Assembly: GCA_935421135.1 (NCBI GenBank)
Contig: OW285189.1
Location: 23,128,298-23,192,297 of the forward strand
Direction: 5' to 3'
DNA length: 64,000 nt
Source: Bugulina stolonifera
Lineage: Eukaryota > Bryozoa > Gymnolaemata > Cheilostomatida > Bugulidae
Program-made: the position numbers and the translations under genes
The notes under the pieces: generated by a model
What the model was told of the DNA's origin: nothing
The model's input: only the letters and a program-made list of their open reading frames with translations
The model's database searches: none
Shown here: positions 1-11,200 of the stretch, piece by piece
How positions within the stretch are numbered: the first letter of the stretch is position 1
How the letters are laid out: the number at the start of each line of letters is the position of its first letter

Positions 1-170
1 TTGCCAGTAATTCTATTCCATTTCCCTGTTACTAAATTAAGTTCTGCTGCCTGATGATTCAGTTCTACTGACTATATTGTACAGAGTTTTTGGCCACGTG
101 TGATGCCTGTAAGAATAAAATAAATGCTAAACATTTCTCTTACACACTGCGTCTAAACTTTCTTTTACAG

Positions 171-948
171 GATACTGCTGGATGGATTGGGTTTATTTCC
201 ATGGGTGCAGCTGCTGTCAGTAGTCTCATCATATCTAGAGTTATGGATGCCTTTAAGAAGAAGGCGCGAATAGTCATAATGATTAGTACGAGTGTGTGCT
301 TGGTGCTAGTAGCAGTACTTGCTTGTATTCTAGAAGGCTACATAATGCTACCAGCAGGATCTCAAGGTCTGTTAGTTTCTCCTTATTGTCATTTATTCTG
401 AATATAATTTCTTTCACTAGAAAGTTGATATTGTATATGTCCTTGAAGTACCTGACCACAGCAGATAGATGCTACAGCACAACAGCATAGAAAGCTGATT
501 ACATTTATTAATATTTTACAGGACTGGTATTTGCTCTATTTGTCGGGTCATGTGTTTTCACTAATGGAGTTGTCCCACTTTACTATGAATTGGGTAGTGA
601 AATAGTTTTCCCAGCACATGAGGCTTTAATCGGAACCTGTGTTCAAACTGTAAACTATGGAATTAGTCTCGTAGTGTTCCTTCTACTACTAAACCCGTCC
701 TTAGCAGCATGTAAGTATCACAGTATATCTACATGTACATTTGATAACAGGTGAATATCAACTTAGCCTTCCTTTAGTCTTGTAAACTATCATACATGTA
801 TAATAATTCAAATGTACTTTATGATATATTTTTAGACACAAACTGGATGAATTGGACTCTGTTAGCTGCTATAGTAATAACTTTGACACTCTTGTTTTTT
901 GTTAAGGATAAATATCCTAGACTAGACTTGGAAGAAGAGGAGGACTGA
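171..948 (+). CDS. SLC49A4/DIRC2-like MFS transporter, copy A (3' end only)
   Basis: This is the C-terminal part of a major facilitator transporter. Three exons chain in frame: 171-366, 522-710 and 836-948 (stop TGA 946-948), with AG acceptors and GT donors in the same phases as the last three exons of the complete copy at 2411-7600. The first starts with DTAGWIGF, matching the start of the equivalent family exon (human DIRC2 has DAGWIGF). Later motifs are NGVVPLYYELG and NWMNWT, and the tail is acidic (LDLEEEED). It covers roughly the last four to five membrane helices. The 5' exons lie left of the window. SLC49A4 is known as a lysosomal membrane transporter; the substrate here cannot be read from sequence. 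An AATAAA at about 1525 may be its polyadenylation signal. Tandem arrangement with copy B indicates local duplication. Confidence 0.82.
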
Positions 949-1206
949 TACAATGACTGACTGACTGTCAATACATTACAATGTATATTCTGTCCATTTA
1001 TTACATGTGCTTCTTGGCTAGTCTGTAAGGACTGTGTATAACACCTGTATGTGTGAATGTAGGCTATCACAGAAGTCCTCATTTCTCACTTTTATTACGT
1101 TATGCACTGATACACACTGGTTATTATGGAGGCCCCAATCTGCTAGTTATAAATATCAGTTACAGTTACACAATGTATGCACCATATACATATACATGTA
1201 CATGTG

Positions 1207-1265
<59 letters not shown>

Positions 1266-2410
1266 GTGCATGTATATGTAGGCCTACATATACGTATATA
1301 ATACATATGATTATTGAATATACTAGGAGTTCATTATTATGTAAATAGAGAGATCTTCCATGTACATGTATGTACATTACTTACATATAGTACTAGTAAA
1401 AATAGTCAGCTAGGCTCTCTAAAATCCTTGTGCACATGTGCACCATGGAAACCCCTAAAATGATAAACTACAGCTCTTATTGTGGGCACAATTGAAGTAA
1501 CATGTAGCCATGGGTTGTTAGAAGAATAAAACTTCAAAATAGCTAGGAGTCTTGGAATTACATATTATGACTTTGCAATGTATGTGTGTCATGCTATTGT
1601 GTATGTGAACATTTCTGAAATAGTATTGTTATAGTAAGACCAGTGAGAGCAACATATATATAAATATCAGTAAGTAACTGCCTATTTTCTCTTAGCTACA
1701 ATATATACTATATAGTGATTTTATAAATTTACTAATACTAATAATAGCAGATTTTATTGGATAAGATAGATCTCAGTTGCAGGTGATGCAAGCATTCAGC
1801 TAGTATGTTTCTATGCAAAAGCCAACAGTGTTTGGGTAATATAACATTATAACAAAAGTATCAATCCTAAAGGAGTAGAGGAGGTGTAGGCCTACTTGTG
1901 CCACCTTGGAGATTATGGGCAATCCCTCACCCAGGACAGCTACACGACTACATGATTATTTATAGGCCCTAGAACAAAGCACTAGATTATCTCTACGCTA
2001 CGAATGCAAATGAACTTGTTTTTTACTGATCTATGTTGGGGATACCCACACACATAGAAAGAGTTAGACAACTCCTCCTGTGAAAGGCAAGGCTATCAAT
2101 CATGGGAATTCAAGCGTTTCATACATTGTAGGTTTGACCTTTTTATGTTTGAGATAATGTACATAACTATCAACCCATATTCTACTTATTTAGGTTAGCA
2201 AGGTTCTTTTATCAGTGTATGATTGCAGCCAGTCCCAATAGCAGGATGATAGCCTACAGTAGTTTGTGAGTTAGTTCGGCAGTACAACTTTGTAGATAGC
2301 TGACTGATACTAGCAGAACTGTGGCTTGTACTAGTATAGATGTAACTAACTACAGCTTATGTACTAGGCACTTGACAACCACTTGCTGGATTGTGACAGT
2401 ATGCAAGAGA
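949..2410. other. Spacer between tandem transporter copies
   Basis: This stretch holds the 3' flank of copy A and presumably the promoter of copy B. Apart from the TACATA microsatellite at 1191-1266 and several TACATGTA and TAGGCCTA words, I see no coding exon or RNA gene. Confidence 0.6.
1191..1266. repeat. TACATA hexanucleotide microsatellite
   Basis: About ten near-perfect copies of TACATA/CATATA lie between a TACATGTACATGTG word and a CATGTGCATG word. Open frames read through it on both strands only because the unit lacks stop codons; they encode Thr-Tyr or Ile-His type repeats and are not genes. Confidence 0.9.
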
Positions 2411-5400
2411 ATGAGTTCTACTAGGAGTGAAGAGAGAACTAATTTACTAACCAATGGTCCAGGTAGTGACTCTGACCAGTGCACAAGTGCTGGAGCTGGT
2501 GTAGATCTCCGCACACATGTAGAAATTAAGCTTTACTCACGGAGATGGTGGATATTGTTTGTCTACTGCTTCGCATCTATTGTACAAGGAATGATATGGA
2601 ATACTTGGGCACCTCTTACATATGCTGTAGTCATAGCATTTGATTGGACAGAAGGTGATGTAACCACTATACAGGCGCTCTCTTGTCTCGTCTTCATAGT
2701 TTCTACATTCCCAATCCTTTACGTTATCGAGACTTACGGTGAGTGTCTATGTACATGTAGTCCATGTTCATGTTTGAGGCAGGTAAAGTTTACCTGTAGG
2801 CGTTAGATGTATATAGTTATAGGCTTGCGTACACAGTGTGAAGAAGGTTAGCTATCATGACTGGTCACTGTAGTGAATTGACGACAAACTACATGTACAT
2901 GATATGCTAAGGTGCTATGCAAAGGTGACAATTTTTTCACATGTACTCATGACAACCATGGCAGTTTTTATTTTTCCTCTCGTGCAGGTACACGGATGTA
3001 GGCCTATTATACATGTACACATACGTAGTATACATGTGATGCGTATGTTTATGTCTTATAGCCATCGTACACACATCGTATTTCAAACATTAAGTATTTC
3101 CTGAAGCAGATACCATATTGTAGAGGATTCTCACCGTATCTTACATATTGTAGCTTTCTGTAGTCAACTGGCAATTGGTAGTGGCCACTCTAGTCTTATA
3201 ATTGTTATTTATAGCTTACCAGTCGGTAATTACAAGTAATTTCTTGTTATCAGTATTAATTCATGCTGTTGGTTAACCTTTATACCTTCTTGTCATAACA
3301 GTGAACCATGCAACGGCAACTTCCGGTGGATTGCCGTCTCTGTGAGAGATGCTGGCGGCCATCTTATTTAAACTCTGATAGGTCTGTTTTCTGAAATTGC
3401 TCTTGGTAATAAAAGGTAAAATGTAGTGTCTGCCATGCTGCGTCTTCTTCATTATTCAGTTTTCTTCGTTATTATTTGTGGAAGTGGAATACGTTTATTG
3501 TTTTGTTGTATATTTGTGTGATATTTATGGTTAGTGCCGAGTACAAGTAGGCTAATTGTCGAGTAAGCACAATTAGGCTACTGAGGGCAGCTACCACATA
3601 GGCAGGCCTTTAGGTCCATGAGATCTCCATCAGGAATGAAGCTTAGAGGTGGGCACCGACCACCGGGTAATCCTTGTGGAACCACAACCATATTATTGTG
3701 TTCATCATTTTGCAGGACTTCGAGCTGCCATGTTATTGACTATATCTGGTGCTACCTTGGGATGTATCGCTTGGATTGTGGCCGTTAATCAAGACTGGTA
3801 TTGGTAAGCTACTCCTCTCAACATAGACTCACTAGATCTAGAAGCAGGAGATGATTTACTATTCACAATTCATAAACAACTCAAGGAGTTGCAACTGTGG
3901 CAAAATCTATAATACATTGGATTTAGAACTGCATTAAAAGGTTGTGTGATTAGTTACAGTATGTTCACTTTAGTTCCTAATTGTTATAAATATACCAGTT
4001 TGTTGTACCATGAAAGCTTGGATTTACTTTACAGTTTGCACCACTTAGTAGTTTAGCCCAGAATTGAATGTACAGTGTATTGTAATTTACTTTTGGGTTA
4101 AGATGAAGTTTACCCATATAACTATTCTGCCACCAGTATTCTAGTTTTACTTGTGTTCCAACTGAATATTTAAATACAGGCTAATGGCTGTTGGTGCACC
4201 TTTTGTTGGACTCGGAATTTGTGCTACCCTGACAGCGCCATCTTTCTTGTCTCTTTCGTGGTTTCCTGTGAATGAACGAAACACTGCCACTGGACTTGCC
4301 TCCATAGCCGTCTACACAGGAGTTGGCCTTGGCTTTATAACAGGTGAATTCCATGATATCTATAATGACTGCATTGCATTTGGTGTAGTAACGCAGGCTT
4401 ACATATGTATATTCATGTACATGATTTACATTTGCAAGTAGGTTCCATGTACATGTACTGTATGTTCGATGTCGCACGCGGACAAATGATATCAATCAAA
4501 GTTTCACAACTGATTTGAAAATACGGTGATTACAAGTAAATCTATTTTGTTGCAGCAAGCCAAAAATAATAAGTTGAGTGCCCCGAGTTTGCATTCTTGC
4601 TAGATAACTTATTGGAATATTTCCTGTCAACTGCAACTTATTCAGTTACATGTGCATCTACACCTACACCTACATTGATGTTCATCATTTTATCCTTGCT
4701 AAATTATGGTTGTATTATTATGAACATGCTTTGCTGATTCATTGGTGCAAATATTAATTTCAAACTAGGGTTATGTAGAATTCATCTGCTTCTCTTTCTT
4801 GTTCAAAGGTCCACAAATTATCGGAAGTCATGTGACCACTGAGGACGTTATGAACAAGCACAGCCACACTGCAGGTTATTTATCTGTTCTGTTCTACCTG
4901 ATTTCTGATTAGACCAGTGTGTTCTGTGATATTCGGTTACAAGAATACAAGAAACATGTTTTTCCCAGGAGTTGTACAATTAGAAACTAGTTTTCAGTAA
5001 GAAGTGTGACATTTTATGTTTGGTATGTGATAGGTGCTACTACAGCTCTACAATCTACAGTTAGTCTATTATTCAATATTGCTTAACTTTCATGGCTTCC
5101 TGGTCAGAGAAACCTACTTCTGCTACTGGTATGTGTTTGGCTAGTAACCTATACTGTTATTATTGTAGAATATATAGATGGACTGTCCAGTGGAATAGCA
5201 AACGTCACTTACTTTGGTAGGCTAATTATTGCCCAGCACTTGCAGTAGTTGAGAATAACAGTTGTGCATGCACCATTTGGCCAGGGAATACCATAGCATC
5301 ACAGACACTCACAAGCTATAAGCTATCCTTTGATTCAGGGCCAAGTCTGATGGTTAGAAGCTGTCCATTCAGGAAAGGACAACTTTTAACAATCAGTCTC

Positions 5401-7600
5401 TAGCGAGTGCCCAAAAACGTACATTGCAGGTGTGTTGTCTATTAACTAGTACACTACAGTGGAACTTGCTTAATTCAGCCTCGGATAATTCAAAAACTTG
5501 GTTAGTACAAACTATTAGCCTTGGTCCCTGCTGAGCACTATATAGTGACTTCAATCAAGTGAAGTGATCTTAGAATTCAAACACAGGCCTAATTCAAACC
5601 AATTATGGCGGTCCCTTGGAGTTTGAATTAAGCAAGTTTCACTGTACATGTACATGTATATCCATATTCAAGGTAAAAAAAGTCGTGATTTCATGTTAAA
5701 TGTTTTTGTAGTAACAGGGCTGTCAGCAGCGAATTTATTGCTCATAGCGATATACTTCCCAAGTAAACCACCCCAACCACCCAGCCAGTCACAAGCAGCT
5801 CCTCGCATGGGATTCTGGGAAGGAATAAAACATGTATCAAGGTAACCTTGGTGCTAATAGTCAATAATTAGAGCTGCGGACCCATATGCTCTTGTAGAAC
5901 CATCTGTTCTGGACTTTGGACATGTGATTGTATGTCTTTACTTGGCATTTTATTTTATTCTTTACATATTTAGGTTTAGGTGTGGTATTTCATTGCAGGG
6001 TTAAACAACTATGGTTACTAAACGCGGCTTTTAATGCCTCAGTCGGAATATTCAATAGTTGGCTTCCACTAGTATCAATCAATCTGAGGCCTGTTGGTGT
6101 AGACCAGGTAGGCATATATAATTTTGATGGGAGCAAGGCTACTATACATGCTGTATGCTTTTTAAAGTTGTATCAAGACTTTATTGACACCCATACATCC
6201 ATATATATTTTGTATCTGAATGCTGATTTCACTGTTATTTACATATCTTTTACACTGAGCGCAGAGTTTAGCAGGGTGGATCGGATTCACTAGTATGCCA
6301 GCCAGCATGTTTGGAAGTCTGATACTCTCTAGAATAGCTGAACGCTGCAAGAAGAAACTGAAAGTTATAACTATGGTCAGTACAACTATTGCATTGGTAC
6401 AGATTGGTGTGATAGCCTGCTTTCTACAAGGATACATAGTATTACCTGGATGGAGCAGTACTAAAGGTGAGCCTTACTTTGTACTGGTATAACATAGAGG
6501 TCCTGCTGAAAGTCTAGTATAGTTCCAAACTGATCAGAGGCAAACAAACTAGCTGGTGCTATTGTGCGACTAGGCTATAATTCTACAGAATAAATAACCA
6601 GCTGAATCTCAGTCTATTAAAATAGTATTCAGTCCTGTACCAAACCCTTGGGTCAGGTCAGGCGTTGTCCCCATTTGAAATGTAAAATCCATGTCCTGGA
6701 TTAAATGGTAGATCTGAGCTAGAGTGCCAAGTAGACTAGTATTCACATTATTTGAACAGTCATAATATTACCTGTTATAAAATGTATATGTATATATAGC
6801 ACAATGTTGTGACCTCCCATAAATATTATGTAATTTGTAGCCCTGCTCTGCATACTGTACTCTGGTATATGTGCTTGCCTGAATGGAGTTGTCCCCCTCT
6901 ACTATGAGATTGGGTGTGAAATGGCATATCCTGCCCATGAGGCTCTAGTTGGCGCTTTCCTACAGATTGTACAACTTATGGTTATTGGCATTTACTTTCT
7001 GCTACTTCTCAATAAGAACTTAGCTACATGTAAGTGTAAAATATGAAATATAGTTTATAAATTATATTGAATTATATGTGAATATAGTAGTAAAAGACGC
7101 ATTTTTTATATAGATTAATAATTATTACCTAATATTCTGTTACTTGTCCAAGTAACATCATCAGAGGATTTCTTTTTATCCTCTGATGATGTTACTTGGA
7201 CAAGTAACGAAATATTAGGTAATAAATCTACATTAAAAAATGTGTCCTGTACTATTATTCATAATTAACATATTATCCCACACCAACATTTTTGAATTAT
7301 ATGTTATTTTATAGTGTAATTTCAGCCTCCAAAACACAGGTGGACATCAAAATTACCATCTTCCTGGTATGAGTATGTCAATTTTCATTCTCTAGTGGAG
7401 CAGTGAATAAATTCTAGTTGGGTGAGTGGTAACACTTGACCCAGTTACTACTAGTATATATGCTTACTTTAGATACAGGATGGATGAACTGGACACTGTT
7501 TACTTCCACTTTACTATCTTTAGTCATGCTGTTTCTAATACAAGAACAGTATCCTAGATTAGAGTTGGACAATGATGAAGATGAGGGAAGGGAGAGGTGA
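2411..7600 (+). CDS. SLC49A4-like: SLC49A4/DIRC2-like MFS transporter, copy B (complete)
   Basis: Ten exons chain in frame into 481 aa (human DIRC2 is about 478): 2411-2738, 3716-3803, 4180-4343, 4809-4874, 5169-5216, 5718-5841, 5999-6107, 6265-6466, 6841-7029, 7473-7600. The start is the first in-frame ATG, and it sets an N-terminal ERTNLL at residues 8-13. That fits the acidic dileucine lysosomal sorting signal known in DIRC2. Family landmarks are RRWWILFV followed by GMIWNTWAP in helix 1, SWFPVNERNTATG in the helix 4-5 region, IYFPSKPPQPPS at the central loop, LAGWIGF at exon 8 and NGVVPLYYEIG near the end. Twelve helices are expected. The first base of exon 6 could also be 5710, adding VT; the chosen acceptor aligns better with the family. 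A polyadenylation signal follows at 7798. Function is inferred from family: transport at the lysosomal membrane, substrate unknown. Confidence 0.87.
5034..5128 (+). pseudogene. Decayed extra copy of transporter exon 3
   Basis: Inside the intron between exons 4 and 5 of copy B, an AG acceptor (GATAG) and a GT donor (CTG|GTATGT) bracket a 95-bp segment. It reads TTALQSTVSLLFNIA, then a stop, then LSWLPGQRN. The tail matches LSWFPVNERN of the genuine exon 3 at both DNA and protein level, but a stop codon and later frame loss make it non-coding. Skipping it joins exons 4 and 5 in phase. It is best read as a relic of exon duplication or of a third transporter copy. Confidence 0.6.
7078..7262. mobile_element. 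Foldback MITE-like palindrome
   Basis: Two long inverted arms (about 7078-7169 and 7178-7262) flank a short T-rich loop. The inner arms, such as GTTACTTGTCCAAGTAACAT and its complement, are nearly perfect; the outer part (GACGCATTTTTTATATAGAT against ATCTACATTAAAAAATGTGTC) is diverged. There is no ORF. It sits in the last intron of transporter copy B. Size, symmetry and intronic location fit a non-autonomous foldback element. Confidence 0.75.
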
Positions 7601-7797
7601 CAACCTCCAATGGAAGTCAGTATTACCTCAGGAACATAGGCTAATTTACATACCATATGCAGTAGTGGCAATGGTCATGATGATTGAGTTTTTTCCTTTC
7701 TGAAGTATATAATAGTAACATGCTGGTACAAGATAGATTTGGTGCAGTAAAATATACCTGTAGATGCAACTTTAGATGTACACTACAATGTACATCA

Positions 7798-7803
7798 AAT
7801 AAA
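7798..7803 (+). terminator. Polyadenylation signal of transporter copy B
   Basis: A canonical AATAAA lies about 200 bases after the stop at 7600, the first such hexamer downstream. Confidence 0.5.
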
Positions 7804-8233
7804 TAGCCATCCTATCATTTTATATTCAGGTACAAAGTATTTTAACTATTGATATTTTTGCATATATCTGCAATGCACATGTAGGTGACACCATACCTGC
7901 TACCTGTGAGTTAGAGTGGTAGCTAAAGAGTTGTAGTTTACAGACCCTGAGAAAACAACTTCCCCAAGCCTAGCCATGTGAGTGCATTCTAAAGTCTTAT
8001 TGGCAAATAAAACAGAGAAAATCTGATTCTAATACATACACCATTATGCTGAGGTTGAAGTTGGTTGTATATATAATTCTGTATTTGAATTACTCTTTGA
8101 CCTTATATGTTAGTTGATGCATGTCTACAGTCTTCACTAACACTCAAGTTTAGCATAATATTACCAGAATACAGTATTATTGTACATGGATTTGGAAATA
8201 TACTTTAAAAAACATTACCTTATAAATGAGTTA

Positions 8234-11200
8234 TTATATAACATATTTATACAGTCTGGTTTTAGTTAGTATATATATGGCCTCGTTAGTAGCAGCAAGT
8301 CCATATATGGAGTGCCCTCCATCCAATGAGATTACTTGTTGAACGGACACATGAGCTAAAGACTTGCCAGTCTTTCTATTCCTCATATCAGTGTCTATTG
8401 CCTTAGGCTGCCTATAGAGGTAGACATGCTTGTCTGAGTCTGCTATCACCACGTATTTGTGACTATTGGGACATGCTATAAACCTGCGATTCTCCTTAGA
8501 AGCCTGGATGTAGCCGAGTGCGTTATATGTGGTGGTGTGTGTAGGAGGCTCGTCTGCAGTGGACGGGCTCCACACAATCCCATCCACATCATGTCTGGTA
8601 CAGAACTGGGCAGGGTCTCCTTGGACAGGGGGTCTGTTGAACAGCCATGTATATCCTGTGACATTCGTCTACAAGAAAACACCAGTCACGTGTATATAGG
8701 AATGGATATACATATTATATTATAATTTGATGATGCCGAGTCCAAACTAGAATTGAGAAACAATTTGTTATGAAATGATCACTTACAATACTAGATGGTT
8801 ATATGATCACTTACAATACTAGATGGTTATATGATCACTTACAATACTAGATGGTTATATGATCACTTACAATACTAGATGGTCATATGATCACTTACAA
8901 TACTAGATGGTTTACTGGAATGTGGAGGCAGTTTACAGAGATAGGTTGATTCAGTGTCCACCATATCACATTCCTCCAGATCTTGTCCGGTAACTGCAGA
9001 CCTACTGCCCAGCTTCCCATCCTCCTAGAAGATAAAGTTATACAAACTATTAACTTGCTCGGAATGGACAACAAAAGCTGCTCCTTTACTAGTAGTGACA
9101 CTTACCATGAACTCTGATGTAAGATAGTCTAGGTTCTGATGAATCCTATCAGCTACATCAGGGTCGGTAACCATCTCCCCTCTATCATCACCAACTACAA
9201 ACTCAGACCACCACAATGGAGGTGATTTACTTATAAACAGTTCCAACCTACAATATAACGGAGTAAGTGTATACAGTACATGCATGCTTGTATTACAGCA
9301 GATAGTAGTACATGCATGCTTGTATTACAGCAGATAGTAGTACATGCATGCTTGTATTACAGCAGAGAGTAGATAGTCGGCTTGTATAGACTATAATAGA
9401 TGTGATAGTGATACCGTAGGTAGTAATATGATAGCACACTGTCACAGTAGTAGACACACTACAAAAATGAGACACAGTCAATCAAATACAACAACATGTA
9501 ACACATTATAAATAATATGTAATACATGTATAGTATATATTCTACTACCTTGTAATATATGTATAGTATATCTTCCACTACCAACCTTTGATTACCATCA
9601 GACATGGTCCAAGTACATTCCCCAGGAGCTATTGTGTTGCACAGTTTTCCAGAAAGGAGTTGTCTTCCTTTAACTGTCACAGAGATGGAGTCCCTTAGGT
9701 AAACCACCTCAACATCTGATTTACTTAGATTATCACAATTCTGTAGGCTGAATGTAACAGTGATGTCATCATCAGCTTGGAGCCAGATGTAAGCTGGACC
9801 ACTTCCTCCACCTAACAAAAGAGCAAGGCACAAATCATTTCGAGTTGTGAGCAGTCGGTAACGTTAACAATATTATAGCCCAAGATTGAACTTCATTCCA
9901 CATGGCTATAAATTGAAAAACCATTAACAATAGACACTATGGTAGTTGTCCTTTCCTAGGATTAACTTCTTGTTTGTGTAATTAGGAGTTATGCTCTCGG
10001 TATGGTATGATAGAACAACTCCCTCTTAACCAGCTTAGCATTCTTGTGAGTAGACCTGCCAAGCAACTTTGTGTACTAATAGTAAACTCTTTTTATTTAT
10101 TCAGCAGGCCCCAAGATTCGTTGCAAACCAATAAGAAAAGTAGAGCGAACTAGTGTATCACCATTGTTTATTATACACACTTGTAGTGTGTATATCACGT
10201 GGTGGAATTACCTGCTCCTGGTGAGGTGGTAGTTACAGGGTCAGCATCAGTACTGACAGCATCACCAGCTGCTGGGCTAGAAGAGAAGTTATGAGTCTGA
10301 CTTGCTATGTAGAGGGAACCAGTAGAGTCCAACGATACATACTCCACATTGTATGCACTGTACTCCTCTATCAACTCCTCCCTCCACCTTCCTTCCTCTG
10401 TTAGACACCACAATAAACACTACTCAACCAAGTATTATTGGCCAAAGCTAATCATCAAGCGCTATGTATTGGAAGAAGTGAACCGCTAGCAGTGGCATTA
10501 ACTGCATTTATACTTTTATAGGTCTGTGTATGTGTAGCCAACAGTTTACATTTCTGCCTTTTCAGGAAGGAGTTGGTAGTAGAAACTAAACTATTCACTC
10601 CTACCATACAAACAGACAGACACCGTAGCAATCTCATTTATTCACCGACTCCCACTTTCAAGATCTAAACGTGTTGATAGTGATTCGCCAGCTTTAGCGA
10701 TAATAATAACAATTACCATCTATGCACCATATTTATCAACTAACCAGTCAAGGTTGTCGAATGTCAACTTAGTTACGAACTCCAAGACACCCACCAGCGA
10801 ATAGCCATTACTTTGTGCAGTGAACAGATAGGGTCAATAGAAAGTACCTTAGTAGTAGATTACAACAGAACCTACTACGTATGTATGTATAGGAATACAA
10901 ATAATAAGACAGGAGTTGCTTACCTGACACCAGTGATATCCTACTGATAATTGTGTGGAATCCCTTTCCTTCTTCTTTCTCTCTAACATGTGCAGTAGCC
11001 AGGCATACCATGTTAGTGCTGGCATCAGCTGATTCTATATACAAGGAATCGCATACCATAAAACTGTGGCCCTTTCTTTCACTGTACAACACCTGGAAGA
11101 ACACAGTTTACACATTGACCCGTGTACCTTAGCACAGCATATGAAACAGTAATATATATGGAGGAAATCAAATAATCAACAAGTCAGTATAATATTAGCA

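Noticed and set aside
1034..1377. Open frames on both strands across the TACATA array
   Set aside because: They exist only because the hexamer has no stop codon; the translations are simple Tyr-Thr, Ile-His or Tyr-Val repeats.
8776..8913. Regular direct repeats as a possible CRISPR array
   Set aside because: The units are contiguous with no spacers and lie in an animal gene, so this is a minisatellite.
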